Origin: Pseudomonadota bacterium
Lineage (GTDB): Bacteria > Pseudomonadota > Alphaproteobacteria > Sphingomonadales > Sphingomonadaceae
Length of the DNA: 7,091 bases
Assembly: GCA_030271595.1 (NCBI GenBank)
Contig: JARXKO010000075.1
Span: forward strand, 1 to 7,091
Direction of reading: 5' to 3'
A model generated the notes under the pieces. The model did no database searches. It worked only from the letters and a program-made list of their open reading frames with translations, and was not told where the DNA came from. This document shows, in pieces, positions 1 to 4,831 of the stretch (the stretch's first letter is position 1; every line of letters begins with the position of its first letter). The position numbers and the translations under genes are program-made.

Positions 1-56
1 TCGACTTCATCAACATGTTCCTGTTCATGCTGCGCTTCATGGGCAGCCGCCGCTAG
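1..56 (+). CDS. 3' end of a probable Bax inhibitor-1/YccA family membrane protein (partial)
   Basis: In the frame beginning at base 3 the window opens with DFINMFLFMLRFMGSRR followed by TAG at 54-56. An aromatic and Met-rich hydrophobic stretch with a basic tail resembles the last transmembrane helix and C-terminus of alphaproteobacterial Bax inhibitor-1 (UPF0005/YccA-like) proteins, which often end in a 'LYLDFINLF' type of sequence. Those are inner-membrane proteins with about seven helices, thought to act in membrane-protein quality control or ion homeostasis. Only 17 residues are visible, so the family call is recognition of a short tail and could be wrong; that a real gene ends here is better supported, because a strong intrinsic terminator follows 15 bases later. 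Confidence 0.55.
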   Translation, partial: DFINMFLFMLRFMGSRR

Positions 57-71
57 GTCGCGCCGCAGTCG

Positions 72-112
72 AAAAAGGAGGGCCGGTGGAGCGATCCGCC
101 GGCCCTTTTTTC
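72..112 (+). terminator. Rho-independent terminator after the left-edge gene
   Basis: An 11-bp stem pairs 80-90 (gggccggtgga) with 95-105 (tccgccggccc). It has one G-T wobble and is closed by the four-base loop gcga, a GNRA-type tetraloop. Six T residues follow at 106-111 and an A run precedes at 72-76. The A run can pair with the T run, so the hairpin may also work for transcripts coming from the right. It ends transcription of the gene that stops at base 56 and insulates it from the cargo region to the right. Confidence 0.9.
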
Positions 113-119
113 GCCCGCT

Positions 120-150
120 GCAAGGCCAATGTCCGCATTGGGTGGGAAAG
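120..150. repeat. Interspersed palindromic repeat, copy A (left part)
   Basis: The sequence gcaaggccaatgtccgca at 120-137 is identical to the block before copy C2 (2332-2349). It is followed by ttgggtgggaaag, the same core as cgggtggaaaag in C2. The closing arm gcggacatt is missing here and instead appears about 85 bases later (235-254). Copy A therefore looks like a repeat split or interrupted by foreign or decayed sequence. Confidence 0.75.
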
Positions 151-234
151 TAGGTCATATACGGCGTCGCTGCGGCACTTCCGCTTTCGACGGTCAATGG
201 GTCCAATACAGTGAGGAGTGTCAGTGGCGGAAAA

Positions 235-254
235 GGGTGGAAAGCGGACATTAG
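235..254. repeat. Interspersed palindromic repeat, copy A (right arm)
   Basis: The block gggtggaaagcggacattag carries the core and closing arm of the repeat. It ends directly against the stop codon of the SulP gene (complement of 255-257). The 84 bases between the two parts of copy A (151-234) include ccgctttcgacggtcaatgg, which itself resembles a decayed repeat arm. I see no gene in 57-254. Confidence 0.75.
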
Positions 255-1526
255 CTAAAGCTGGGAGCGGTCGACAGGGCTCCACTCCTCGGGTTCGACC
301 TCTTTCCGCAGCAGTCTGAGCGCCAGTCCCGCGAATGAGCCGACGGCGATTGCAATAGTCAGATTGCTTGCGACAGTCAGGATCATAGTCATGAAGAAGA
401 TTGCTCGGTGGTCCGCGCGAAGCCTCATGCGCTCTGCCCAACGGCTTGGTTCGCTCATCAGCCATGCCGTGAGGATTAGCAGTCCAGCCAGTGCGGGCAT
501 CGCCAGATATCCGGCAAGCGAGGCAGCTACGACGCTGAACAACATGATCGCCGCCGCGTGGACGATACCAGCAACTGGAGTGCGTCCTCCGGCACGCACG
601 TTTGTGGCTGTTCTTGCGATTGCGCCAGTCGCGGGCAGTCCGCCGAACAATGGCGACACGATGTTCGCTGCACCTTGAGCAATTAGCTCGGCGCCGGAGC
701 GGTGGCTCCCGCCTATCATTCGGTCCGCGACAATCGCGGACAGCAGTGACTCGACGGCCGCGAGGAACGCGATCACGAAAGCCGACGGCAGCAACTCGCT
801 TATCCTAGCGATGCTAAGGTGAGGAATCGACGGCATCGGAAGCCCGCTTGGGAGGGCGCCGAAGCGCGTAAAGATTGTGTCCACCGGTAGGGGCAAGAGA
901 GCCACGGTCGCCGAAGCGCACGCAATCACGAGCAGGGATCCTGGGAACCAAGGAAGCCGATGTCGTAGGAGCCCAATCCCCGCGATCGAAAGCAGGCCTA
1001 CGATCAGCGCCGTAAAGTTCACGCTACTTCGTGCGCTCCAGAGAGCGGGCAAGCCGTGGATTAGGTCGGCGGGCACGTGAACGGCGGATAGCCCGAGCAG
1101 ATCCTTAAGCTGGCTGACAGCGATGATCAGTGCAATCCCGACCGTGAAACCTTCGATGACCGCTTCCGGCACGAGGGCGATGAAGCGACCCGCCCTGACC
1201 AGACCGGCGGCGACCAAAATGATCCCTGCCAGCAGCGTCGCCAACATTAGACCGTCGAAACCATATTGCGCGATGACGCTCGCAATTACGACGATGAACG
1301 CGCCCGTCGGCCCCCCAATCTGAATCCTGCTCCCACCCAGGAGCGAGATCAGGAAGCCACCGATGATCGCTGTCACCAAACCCGCTCGCGGTGTGGCTCC
1401 GCAGGCGATCGCTATTGCAATGCTGAGAGGAAGCGCCACGAGCGCCACCGTAATTCCGGCGACCGCGTCGCCAATAAACAAGCGCCAGGAATAATCTTTC
1501 AGGGTCGTAAGGAGTTTCGGTTTCAC
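255..1526 (-). CDS. SulP-family inorganic anion transporter lacking a STAS domain
   Basis: The 423-residue, very hydrophobic protein is a polytopic inner-membrane transporter of the SulP/SLC26 family, which carries sulfate, bicarbonate or other anions by proton or sodium symport. The diagnostic segments are present: DAVAGITVALVALPLSIAIAIACG near residues 20-43, QIGGPTGAFIVV at 69-80 (substrate-site region before TM3), VPEAVIEGFTVGIA at 119-132, AFLAAVESLLSAIVADRM at 253-270, and FGGLPATGAIARTATNVRAGGRTPVAGI at 294-321. The usual cytoplasmic STAS domain is absent: the protein ends about 16 residues after the last helix, whereas classical members run to about 550 residues. The start is GTG at 1526-1524; an in-frame TAG lies four codons upstream, so no longer start exists, and no strong Shine-Dalgarno is visible. 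No carbonic anhydrase or sulfur gene is adjacent, so the substrate is unknown. Repeat copies lie close on both sides. Confidence 0.9.
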   Translation of the reverse strand: MKPKLLTTLKDYSWRLFIGDAVAGITVALVALPLSIAIAIACGATPRAGLVTAIIGGFLISLLGGSRIQIGGPTGAFIVVIASVIAQYGFDGLMLATLLAGIILVAAGLVRAGRFIALVPEAVIEGFTVGIALIIAVSQLKDLLGLSAVHVPADLIHGLPALWSARSSVNFTALIVGLLSIAGIGLLRHRLPWFPGSLLVIACASATVALLPLPVDTIFTRFGALPSGLPMPSIPHLSIARISELLPSAFVIAFLAAVESLLSAIVADRMIGGSHRSGAELIAQGAANIVSPLFGGLPATGAIARTATNVRAGGRTPVAGIVHAAAIMLFSVVAASLAGYLAMPALAGLLILTAWLMSEPSRWAERMRLRADHRAIFFMTMILTVASNLTIAIAVGSFAGLALRLLRKEVEPEEWSPVDRSQL

Positions 1527-1572
1527 TGCCCCGCGCTAAAGACAGATAACCCCTTGTTCAACAGCGGTCGCC

Positions 1573-1638
1573 TAATGTCTGCTTTGGATCGAAAACGGAC
1601 ATGGCCGCTAACATCCGCAATGGGTGGAAAGCGGACAT
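1573..1638. repeat. Interspersed palindromic repeat, copy B (two units in tandem)
   Basis: Unit B1 runs from aatgtctgc at 1574 to cggacat at 1602, with imperfect inverted arms. Unit B2 runs from catccgcaatgggtgg (starting at 1612) to gcggacat at 1638, with the same core as copies C2 and D. B lies between the divergent starts of the SulP gene (1526) and the MerT-like gene (1687), so any promoters of these genes must lie in or beside it. B2 has a decayed left arm (catccgc instead of atgtccgc). Confidence 0.75.
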
Positions 1639-1650
1639 CCGTACTGCCGG

Positions 1651-1678
1651 TGGACAATCGGGCGATCCCCGGTTTAAG
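1651..1678 (+). promoter_or_regulatory. Possible promoter of the MerT-like/GDCCVxC pair
   Basis: TGGACA at 1651-1656 resembles a -35 box and TTTAAG at 1673-1678 a weak -10 box, with a 16-base spacer. Transcription would begin near 1684-1687, at the ATG itself, which would fit the lack of a Shine-Dalgarno before that start. No MerR-type dyad operator is visible. The match is weak and such hexamers arise by chance, so this is only a candidate. Confidence 0.2.
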
Positions 1679-1686
1679 CGGCAGCG

Positions 1687-2028
1687 ATGAAGGACGAAGT
1701 GAAGTCTACTGGCGCGGTCGCGCTCGTGAGCGGCGGCATCGCGGCAGCCTTTGGTCTCGCGGCTTGTTGCGCGCTTCCTTTTTTTCTTGCCGGTGCCGGT
1801 TTGGGCGCGGGATGGCTTGCTCCAGTTGTCTCGGTCTCTCAGCCCCACGCGGAGTTGTTGACGGCTGTCTCGCTCGCGGCCTTGTCGGGCAGTGTCATCA
1901 TCGTGTGGCGGGCGCCTAAGCACTGCCAGCCGGGGTCGCTTTGCGCGCGCGCTGCTTTTCGGTGGGCTATCACGGTAGCGGCTGTGACTGGTGCAATCCT
2001 GCTTGTGCTGTCCAAAATCTATGCCTGA
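1687..2028 (+). CDS. MerT-like metal transport membrane protein
   Basis: This 113-residue inner-membrane protein resembles the mercuric transporter MerT. Three hydrophobic segments are visible, at about 10-35, 56-75 and 91-109. The first contains the vicinal cysteine pair Cys27-Cys28 followed by Pro31 (AACCALPFFLAGAGLG), the hallmark of MerT, where the pair takes Hg(II) from the periplasm. A second pair, Cys80 and Cys86 (KHCQPGSLC), lies in the loop before the third segment, where MerT passes the ion to MerA. The length matches MerT (about 116 residues). The ATG at 1687 has only a weak upstream purine run. The last 8 bases overlap the next gene, so the two are translationally coupled. No merR, merP, merA or merB is in the window. 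It may move Hg(II) or another soft metal; that part is inference. Confidence 0.85.
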   Translation: MKDEVKSTGAVALVSGGIAAAFGLAACCALPFFLAGAGLGAGWLAPVVSVSQPHAELLTAVSLAALSGSVIIVWRAPKHCQPGSLCARAAFRWAITVAAVTGAILLVLSKIYA

Positions 2029-2251
2029 GCTGCAAAGCACCATCACTTGTCGGCAATGCGGCGGGCGAACCACGGAAACGATGCCAACCGACGCTTGTCA
2101 GTTCTTCTACGACTGCAAACACTGTGCAGCGGTGCTGCGGCCGCTTGCCGGGCACTGCTGTATCTTCTGCTCCTTCGCGGACGTTGCCTGCCCCCCTGTT
2201 CAAGAGGCAAAGAAGACTGGCGGTTCCGAGGGATGCTGCGCCAACATCTAA
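2021..2251 (+). CDS. GDCCVxC-type cysteine-rich zinc-ribbon-like protein (GHCCIFC variant)
   Basis: This small, soluble 76-residue protein has 11 cysteines and no signal peptide or membrane segment. It resembles the GDCCVxC domain (seleno)protein family, in which MPTDACQFFYDC and a GDCCVxC motif are conserved. Seen here are CRQC (Cys10, Cys13), ACQFFYDCKHC (Cys26, Cys32, Cys35), GHCCIFC (Cys46, Cys47, Cys50) and a terminal GCC (Cys72, Cys73). The motif is altered: Asp to His at 45 and Val to Ile at 48. All motif positions are Cys, so no selenocysteine is implied. I chose ATG 2021, which overlaps the MerT-like stop by 8 bases, rather than an in-frame GTG at 1991 that would lie deep in the upstream gene. 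The TAA stop (2249-2251) overlaps repeat C1. A thiophilic metal handling or redox role with the MerT-like partner is likely but inferred. Confidence 0.82.
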   Translation: MPELQSTITCRQCGGRTTETMPTDACQFFYDCKHCAAVLRPLAGHCCIFCSFADVACPPVQEAKKTGGSEGCCANI

Positions 2252-2263
2252 TGTCCGCAACGG
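2249..2263. repeat. Interspersed repeat, copy C1 (left arm only)
   Basis: The sequence taatgtccgcaacgg is the left arm and start of the core. Its first three bases are the TAA stop codon of the GDCCVxC-type gene. The core then breaks off into a fragment of a dienelactone hydrolase gene instead of continuing to the usual closing arm. Confidence 0.7.
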
Positions 2264-2273
2264 CCCGGGCGCA

Positions 2274-2332
2274 CTATCCGACAAGACGTTTGAAGAAGGC
2301 CACGGTCCGGGTCCAGGCGAGGGCGGCGGCGG
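2274..2332 (-). pseudogene. 3'-terminal remnant of a dienelactone hydrolase gene
   Basis: Read on the minus strand this encodes ALAWTRTVAFFKRLVG and a TAG stop, nearly the same as the end of the intact hydrolase at 3970-4830 (DLAWTRTLAFFKRFVG, TAG). By eye 2273-2332 and 3969-4028 agree at 55 of 60 bases without gaps. Within the codons, two differences are silent and three change a residue (Asp/Ala, Leu/Val, Phe/Leu). The similarity stops at about 2333, where the flank of repeat C2 begins. It is a dead fragment of about 19 codons, copied either from the neighbour or, given the divergence, from a homologous allele. Confidence 0.8.
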
Positions 2333-2333
2333 C

Positions 2334-2371
2334 AAGGCCAATGTCCGCAACGGGTGGAAAAGCGGACATTA
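2334..2371. repeat. Interspersed palindromic repeat, copy C2 (complete)
   Basis: This is the best copy in the window. The arms aatgtccgc (2340-2348) and gcggacatt (2362-2370) are perfect inverted repeats that can form a 9-bp hairpin around a 13-base loop (aacgggtggaaaa). It is preceded by gcaaggcc, as in copy A. The right end overlaps the stop codon (complement of 2369-2371) of the minus-strand membrane protein gene. With no T run on either strand it is not a classical intrinsic terminator, though a hairpin between two converging genes could slow transcription or protect 3' ends. Confidence 0.85.
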
Positions 2372-2746
2372 GGCAGAAGGGGAGAATACCTGCCAAAAGG
2401 CGTAAGCAAATGCCAATCCGACGCCCATTAAGATGACGACCGCTAAGCGCCGATCTGGCGGGTCTATCTTGATTCCGAGCTGTTCACGATAGGCGTAGAC
2501 CCGCTTCAAGTAGAACATCGCAACGGCTACCCAACAAACGAAAGAAGCAGCCAGCGTCAGCCCCGCAATGATACCCCATGCGATGCTGCTTGTCGGCGTG
2601 AGCGCGAGCAACGGAACACCCAGGAGCGACGGCGCAAAGAGTGGTGTGAAGGGCGTATCGAATTGCCCGACAGGTTGGCGGCTCTCTGCTTTAAGGAACG
2701 CAGCTCGGTCCACCAAATCCAAATAAAAGCTAATCGGGTTTTGCAC
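2369..2746 (-). CDS. Hypothetical membrane protein, start uncertain, possibly truncated
   Basis: I do not recognise this protein. From the GTG at 2746 it has 125 residues: a polar N-terminus with an amphipathic look (FYLDLVDRAAFLKAES, about 7-22), a hydrophobic Pro-containing stretch (about 36-50), a long clear transmembrane segment (about 54-80), a basic loop with KRVYAYREQLGIKIDPPDRR (81-100), and a last transmembrane segment (101-120). The frame stays open far upstream, but that part translates repeat D and non-coding-looking DNA, so a start there is unlikely. GTG 2746 and TTG 2782 (137 residues) are the best candidates, neither with a good Shine-Dalgarno, which leaves room for an N-terminus lost when repeat D arrived. 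The TAA stop (2371-2369) overlaps repeat C2. Coding is supported by a sensible membrane profile and by the stop lying exactly at the repeat border. Confidence 0.6.
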   Translation of the reverse strand: MQNPISFYLDLVDRAAFLKAESRQPVGQFDTPFTPLFAPSLLGVPLLALTPTSSIAWGIIAGLTLAASFVCWVAVAMFYLKRVYAYREQLGIKIDPPDRRLAVVILMGVGLAFAYAFWQVFSPSA

Positions 2747-2781
2747 AGCTACAAGGTAGCTGCCCGCATAGTGTGTGGTCA

Positions 2782-2812
2782 AATCGTCCGCAACGGGTGG
2801 AAAGCGGACATT
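2782..2812. repeat. Interspersed palindromic repeat, copy D
   Basis: The arms gtccgc (2786-2791) and gcggac (2804-2809) flank the core aacgggtggaaa. The left end reads aatcgtccgc, one extra base relative to aatgtccgc, while the right arm gcggacatt is intact. It sits just upstream of the possible start of the minus-strand membrane protein, and 171 bases before the protease gene. In 2813-2970 I see no gene; a short gggacattag at 2922-2931 resembles a leftover right arm. Confidence 0.8.
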
Positions 2813-2970
2813 CAGTAAGCCCCACGATCGTTCGCTCGGAAGTCCCCGCGCGTCGCCGCGACGACGTTCTGAAAAGTCGCTCGTAATTTGGTGAAAATCG
2901 GGGTAAAGGGTTGAGAATACAGGGACATTAGCCGTGGGTTGGTGCGGTAGGCTGCCTCGGGCGTGGCAGC

Positions 2971-2975
2971 GGAGG
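2971..2975 (+). promoter_or_regulatory. Ribosome binding site of the secreted protease
   Basis: GGAGG lies 8 bases before the ATG at 2984. It decides the start in favour of this ATG over the in-frame GTG at 2963, which would place the site inside the gene and add seven residues ahead of the signal peptide. Confidence 0.8.
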
Positions 2976-2983
2976 TGCGTAAT

Positions 2984-3856
2984 ATGCCGAGGTTTCATCG
3001 ACGGCGCTTGTCGGTCGCAGGTTTGGCGCCCCTTGCCGGATTGCTCGGAAGCTTCGCCGCCGCGCCGGCGTCCGCGACCCATTCCTGGGCGGGAATGCAC
3101 TGGGCCCGGTCAAGCACATTGGCCATTCGGCTTGGCGACAACGTCACGACCGTGTGGGACCCCTATCTTGCAACCGCCTCGATCGACTGGACCAAGGCGA
3201 TTCGGATCGACACGCTGGTTGCACTAGGTACGCGAAGCCCGTCCTCATGCAGCCCTACTTATGGCCGCGTGGAGGTGTGCAATTACAATTATGGAGTCAC
3301 CGGCTGGCTAGGCATCGCGAGCGTGTGGACTCAATATGGGCACATCGTTCAGGGCACCGTGAAGCTCAACGACACCTATTTCGCGTCCCTATCGTACAAT
3401 ACGCCGGCGTGGCGCCGGTACGTAGTGTGCCAGGAGATCGGCCATACCTTTGGCCTCGACCACCAGGACGAAAACCACAGCAATCTGAATCTCGGCTCGT
3501 GCATGGATTACACCAGCGATCCATCAGGCTTGAAGGGAACGAACGGCACCAAGAGCAACGAGCATCCCAACGCGCACGATTATGATGAGCTCAACCTGAT
3601 CTACGCGCACGTGGATGGCTGGCAGCTTAGCTCGACCCGGGCATCGGTTGGCGCGACGTTCGGCAACTTGCTTGCCGGGCGCGAGGGGGCGTCGGCCGAT
3701 CCCGCGCTGGCCCAGCCCGGTCCAGCCGATCTCAAATCGCTAGGGCGGGTTGCGGCGGTTGATTCGAAGGGCCGCGGCCGGGTGTTCGTGCGCCAGCTTG
3801 GCGGCGGCACCGAAGTCACGACCTTCGTCCTGTGGGCGGAACCGCTGGACCATTAA
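2984..3856 (+). CDS. Secreted metzincin-like zinc protease with QExxHxxGxxH motif
   Basis: The 290-residue protein starts with a Sec-type signal peptide: basic MPRFHRRR, a hydrophobic stretch to about 25, and cleavage probably after AAPASA near residue 31. The catalytic region reads VVCQEIGHTFGLDHQDE, with Gln150, Glu151, His154, Gly157 and His160. It is the metzincin signature HExxHxxGxxH with the first zinc-binding His replaced by Gln. GSCMDYT (Met174) follows and would be the Met-turn. Cys149 and Cys173 flank the site; Cys89 and Cys99 may form another disulfide. The C-terminal 70 residues (Ala, Gly and Arg rich) show no known domain. I recall related bacterial proteins with the same CQE(I/L)GHTFGL block, so the Gln is probably a family trait and not a mutation. 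It should act outside the cytoplasm; the substrate is unknown. It lies alone between repeats and converges on the hydrolase gene. Confidence 0.82.
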   Translation: MPRFHRRRLSVAGLAPLAGLLGSFAAAPASATHSWAGMHWARSSTLAIRLGDNVTTVWDPYLATASIDWTKAIRIDTLVALGTRSPSSCSPTYGRVEVCNYNYGVTGWLGIASVWTQYGHIVQGTVKLNDTYFASLSYNTPAWRRYVVCQEIGHTFGLDHQDENHSNLNLGSCMDYTSDPSGLKGTNGTKSNEHPNAHDYDELNLIYAHVDGWQLSSTRASVGATFGNLLAGREGASADPALAQPGPADLKSLGRVAAVDSKGRGRVFVRQLGGGTEVTTFVLWAEPLDH

Positions 3857-3969
3857 ACTCAGGTCGTGCGCCATCCGCGCAACGGTTGCGGAAGATGAGA
3901 ATGCTGCCGCCGCCGCTTTGGAGCGCAGGCCAACAGTTGCCCGCCAGTCCGCAACGGGGCGCGAGCGGA
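3857..3969. other. Intergenic region between convergent genes
   Basis: This gap separates the stop codons of the protease and the dienelactone hydrolase. It holds the perfect short inverted repeat cgcaac-g-gttgcg at 3878-3890. There is no T run on either side, and the one-base spacer makes it a poor terminator hairpin. Near its right end is repeat arm E. No gene is visible. Confidence 0.5.
3947..3957. repeat. Interspersed repeat, partial copy E
   Basis: gtccgcaacgg matches the left arm and core of copies C1, C2 and D. It lies 12 bases before the end of the dienelactone hydrolase gene. As in C1, it is followed by the hydrolase tail instead of the rest of the repeat, so E plus tail and C1 plus tail are the same junction present twice. 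Confidence 0.55.
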
Positions 3970-4830
3970 CTATCCGACAAAACGCTTGAAGAAGGCCAGG
4001 GTGCGGGTCCAGGCGAGGTCGGCGGCGGGCTTGTTGTAGCGTTCGGCCGAGGTGTCGTTGTTGAAGGCGTGGTCGACGCCCGGATAGGTATAGGAGTCGA
4101 AGCGCTTGTGCGCGGCCTTGAGCGCCGCGACCCACGGGCTGGCGGTGGCGGCGACGCGGGTGTCCAGCCCGGCGTAGTGGAGCAATAACGGCGCCTGGAC
4201 CTTGACCGCTTCGGAGGGATTGGGCGCCGGGCCATAATAGCTGACTCCGGCGGCGAGCGCGCCGCCAGCGGCGACCGCGAGCCGATCGACATACGCGCCG
4301 CCCCAGCAGAAGCCGACCGCGCCGACCTTGCCGTGGCGGCTCGATTTGGCGAGCACGCGGAGCATCGCGACGCCGGCGGCGGTGGCCAAGGCGAGGTCGA
4401 GCTTGCCGATGGCCTCGCGCGCGGCGTCTTCATCGGCGGGCGTCCCGCCGAGCGGCGAGAGGAGGTCGGGCGCGACCGCGCGGTAACCGGCCAGCGCGAG
4501 CCGCCGGGCGATATCGCGGATATGCTCGTTGAGGCCGCGGTTCTCATGGATCACCAGCACGGTCGGACGGGCGCCGGCGGCGCGCGGCTGCGCGACATAG
4601 GCCTTGTAGCCGCCGAGCGTGACGCTGCGCGTGGCCAGGCGCTTGTCATCGGGCGGAACGATCGAAGCGGCGGCGGGCGAGGCGCCGATGGCGGCGATCA
4701 GGCTTTCGGCGGCGGCGAGGCTTCCGGCGAGCGCGACCATCCGCGCCATGAAACCGCGCCGCTCCATGCCGCCGTGGGTGAAGCGGTCGTACAAGGTGAT
4801 CGCCTGGCGGCGGGTGGTGGGGTCCATCAT
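3970..4830 (-). CDS. Dienelactone hydrolase family protein with Tat-like leader
   Basis: This 286-residue alpha/beta hydrolase is of the dienelactone hydrolase (carboxymethylenebutenolidase) family, closest in style to E. coli YghX. The catalytic triad is visible: nucleophile Cys175 in GFCWGG, Asp223 in HYAGLDTRV, and His254 in YPGVDHAF. Glu96 in VIHENRGLN matches the glutamate that pairs with the cysteine in resting enzymes. The N-terminus, with ERRGFMARMVALAGSLAAAESL (about 23-44) followed by SPAAA near 51-55, looks like a Tat-type leader (R-R-x-F-M), suggesting export; this is not certain. It would hydrolyse lactones or esters; the real substrate is unknown. Two ATGs are adjacent. GGAGG (4836-4832) is one base from the first (4830) and four from the second (4827), so the second may be the one used. 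The stop of the upstream GST overlaps this site, indicating translational coupling. It is the last gene of the operon. Confidence 0.9.
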   Translation of the reverse strand: MMDPTTRRQAITLYDRFTHGGMERRGFMARMVALAGSLAAAESLIAAIGASPAAASIVPPDDKRLATRSVTLGGYKAYVAQPRAAGARPTVLVIHENRGLNEHIRDIARRLALAGYRAVAPDLLSPLGGTPADEDAAREAIGKLDLALATAAGVAMLRVLAKSSRHGKVGAVGFCWGGAYVDRLAVAAGGALAAGVSYYGPAPNPSEAVKVQAPLLLHYAGLDTRVAATASPWVAALKAAHKRFDSYTYPGVDHAFNNDTSAERYNKPAADLAWTRTLAFFKRFVG

Positions 4831-4831
4831 G

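Noticed and set aside
1266..1919. Plus-strand open frame of 217 codons across the SulP start, repeat B and the MerT-like gene
   Set aside because: It joins antisense SulP sequence, repeat translation and an out-of-frame MerT-like read, with highly charged low-quality composition. The real genes in the region explain the DNA.
2021..2251. Selenocysteine use in the GDCCVxC-type gene
   Set aside because: The motif positions are TGC/TGT-type cysteine codons and there is no in-frame TGA before the TAA stop, so no recoding is needed.
2911..2960. Sigma-70-like promoter before the secreted protease
   Set aside because: A TTGAGA-like hexamer is present, but no acceptable -10 box lies at 16-18 bases, so I could not support a promoter.
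2746..3100. N-terminal extension of the minus-strand membrane protein to the ATG at 3100
   Set aside because: The extra 118 codons translate repeat D and the protease upstream region antisense, with Arg/Pro/His-rich composition unlike the membrane protein.
3878..3890. Intrinsic terminator between the convergent protease and hydrolase genes
   Set aside because: The inverted repeat cgcaac-g-gttgcg has a one-base loop, a stem of only 6 bp and no T run on either strand.
120..3957. CRISPR array
   Set aside because: The repeats are few, hundreds of bases apart, of variable completeness, and separated by genes rather than uniform spacers.
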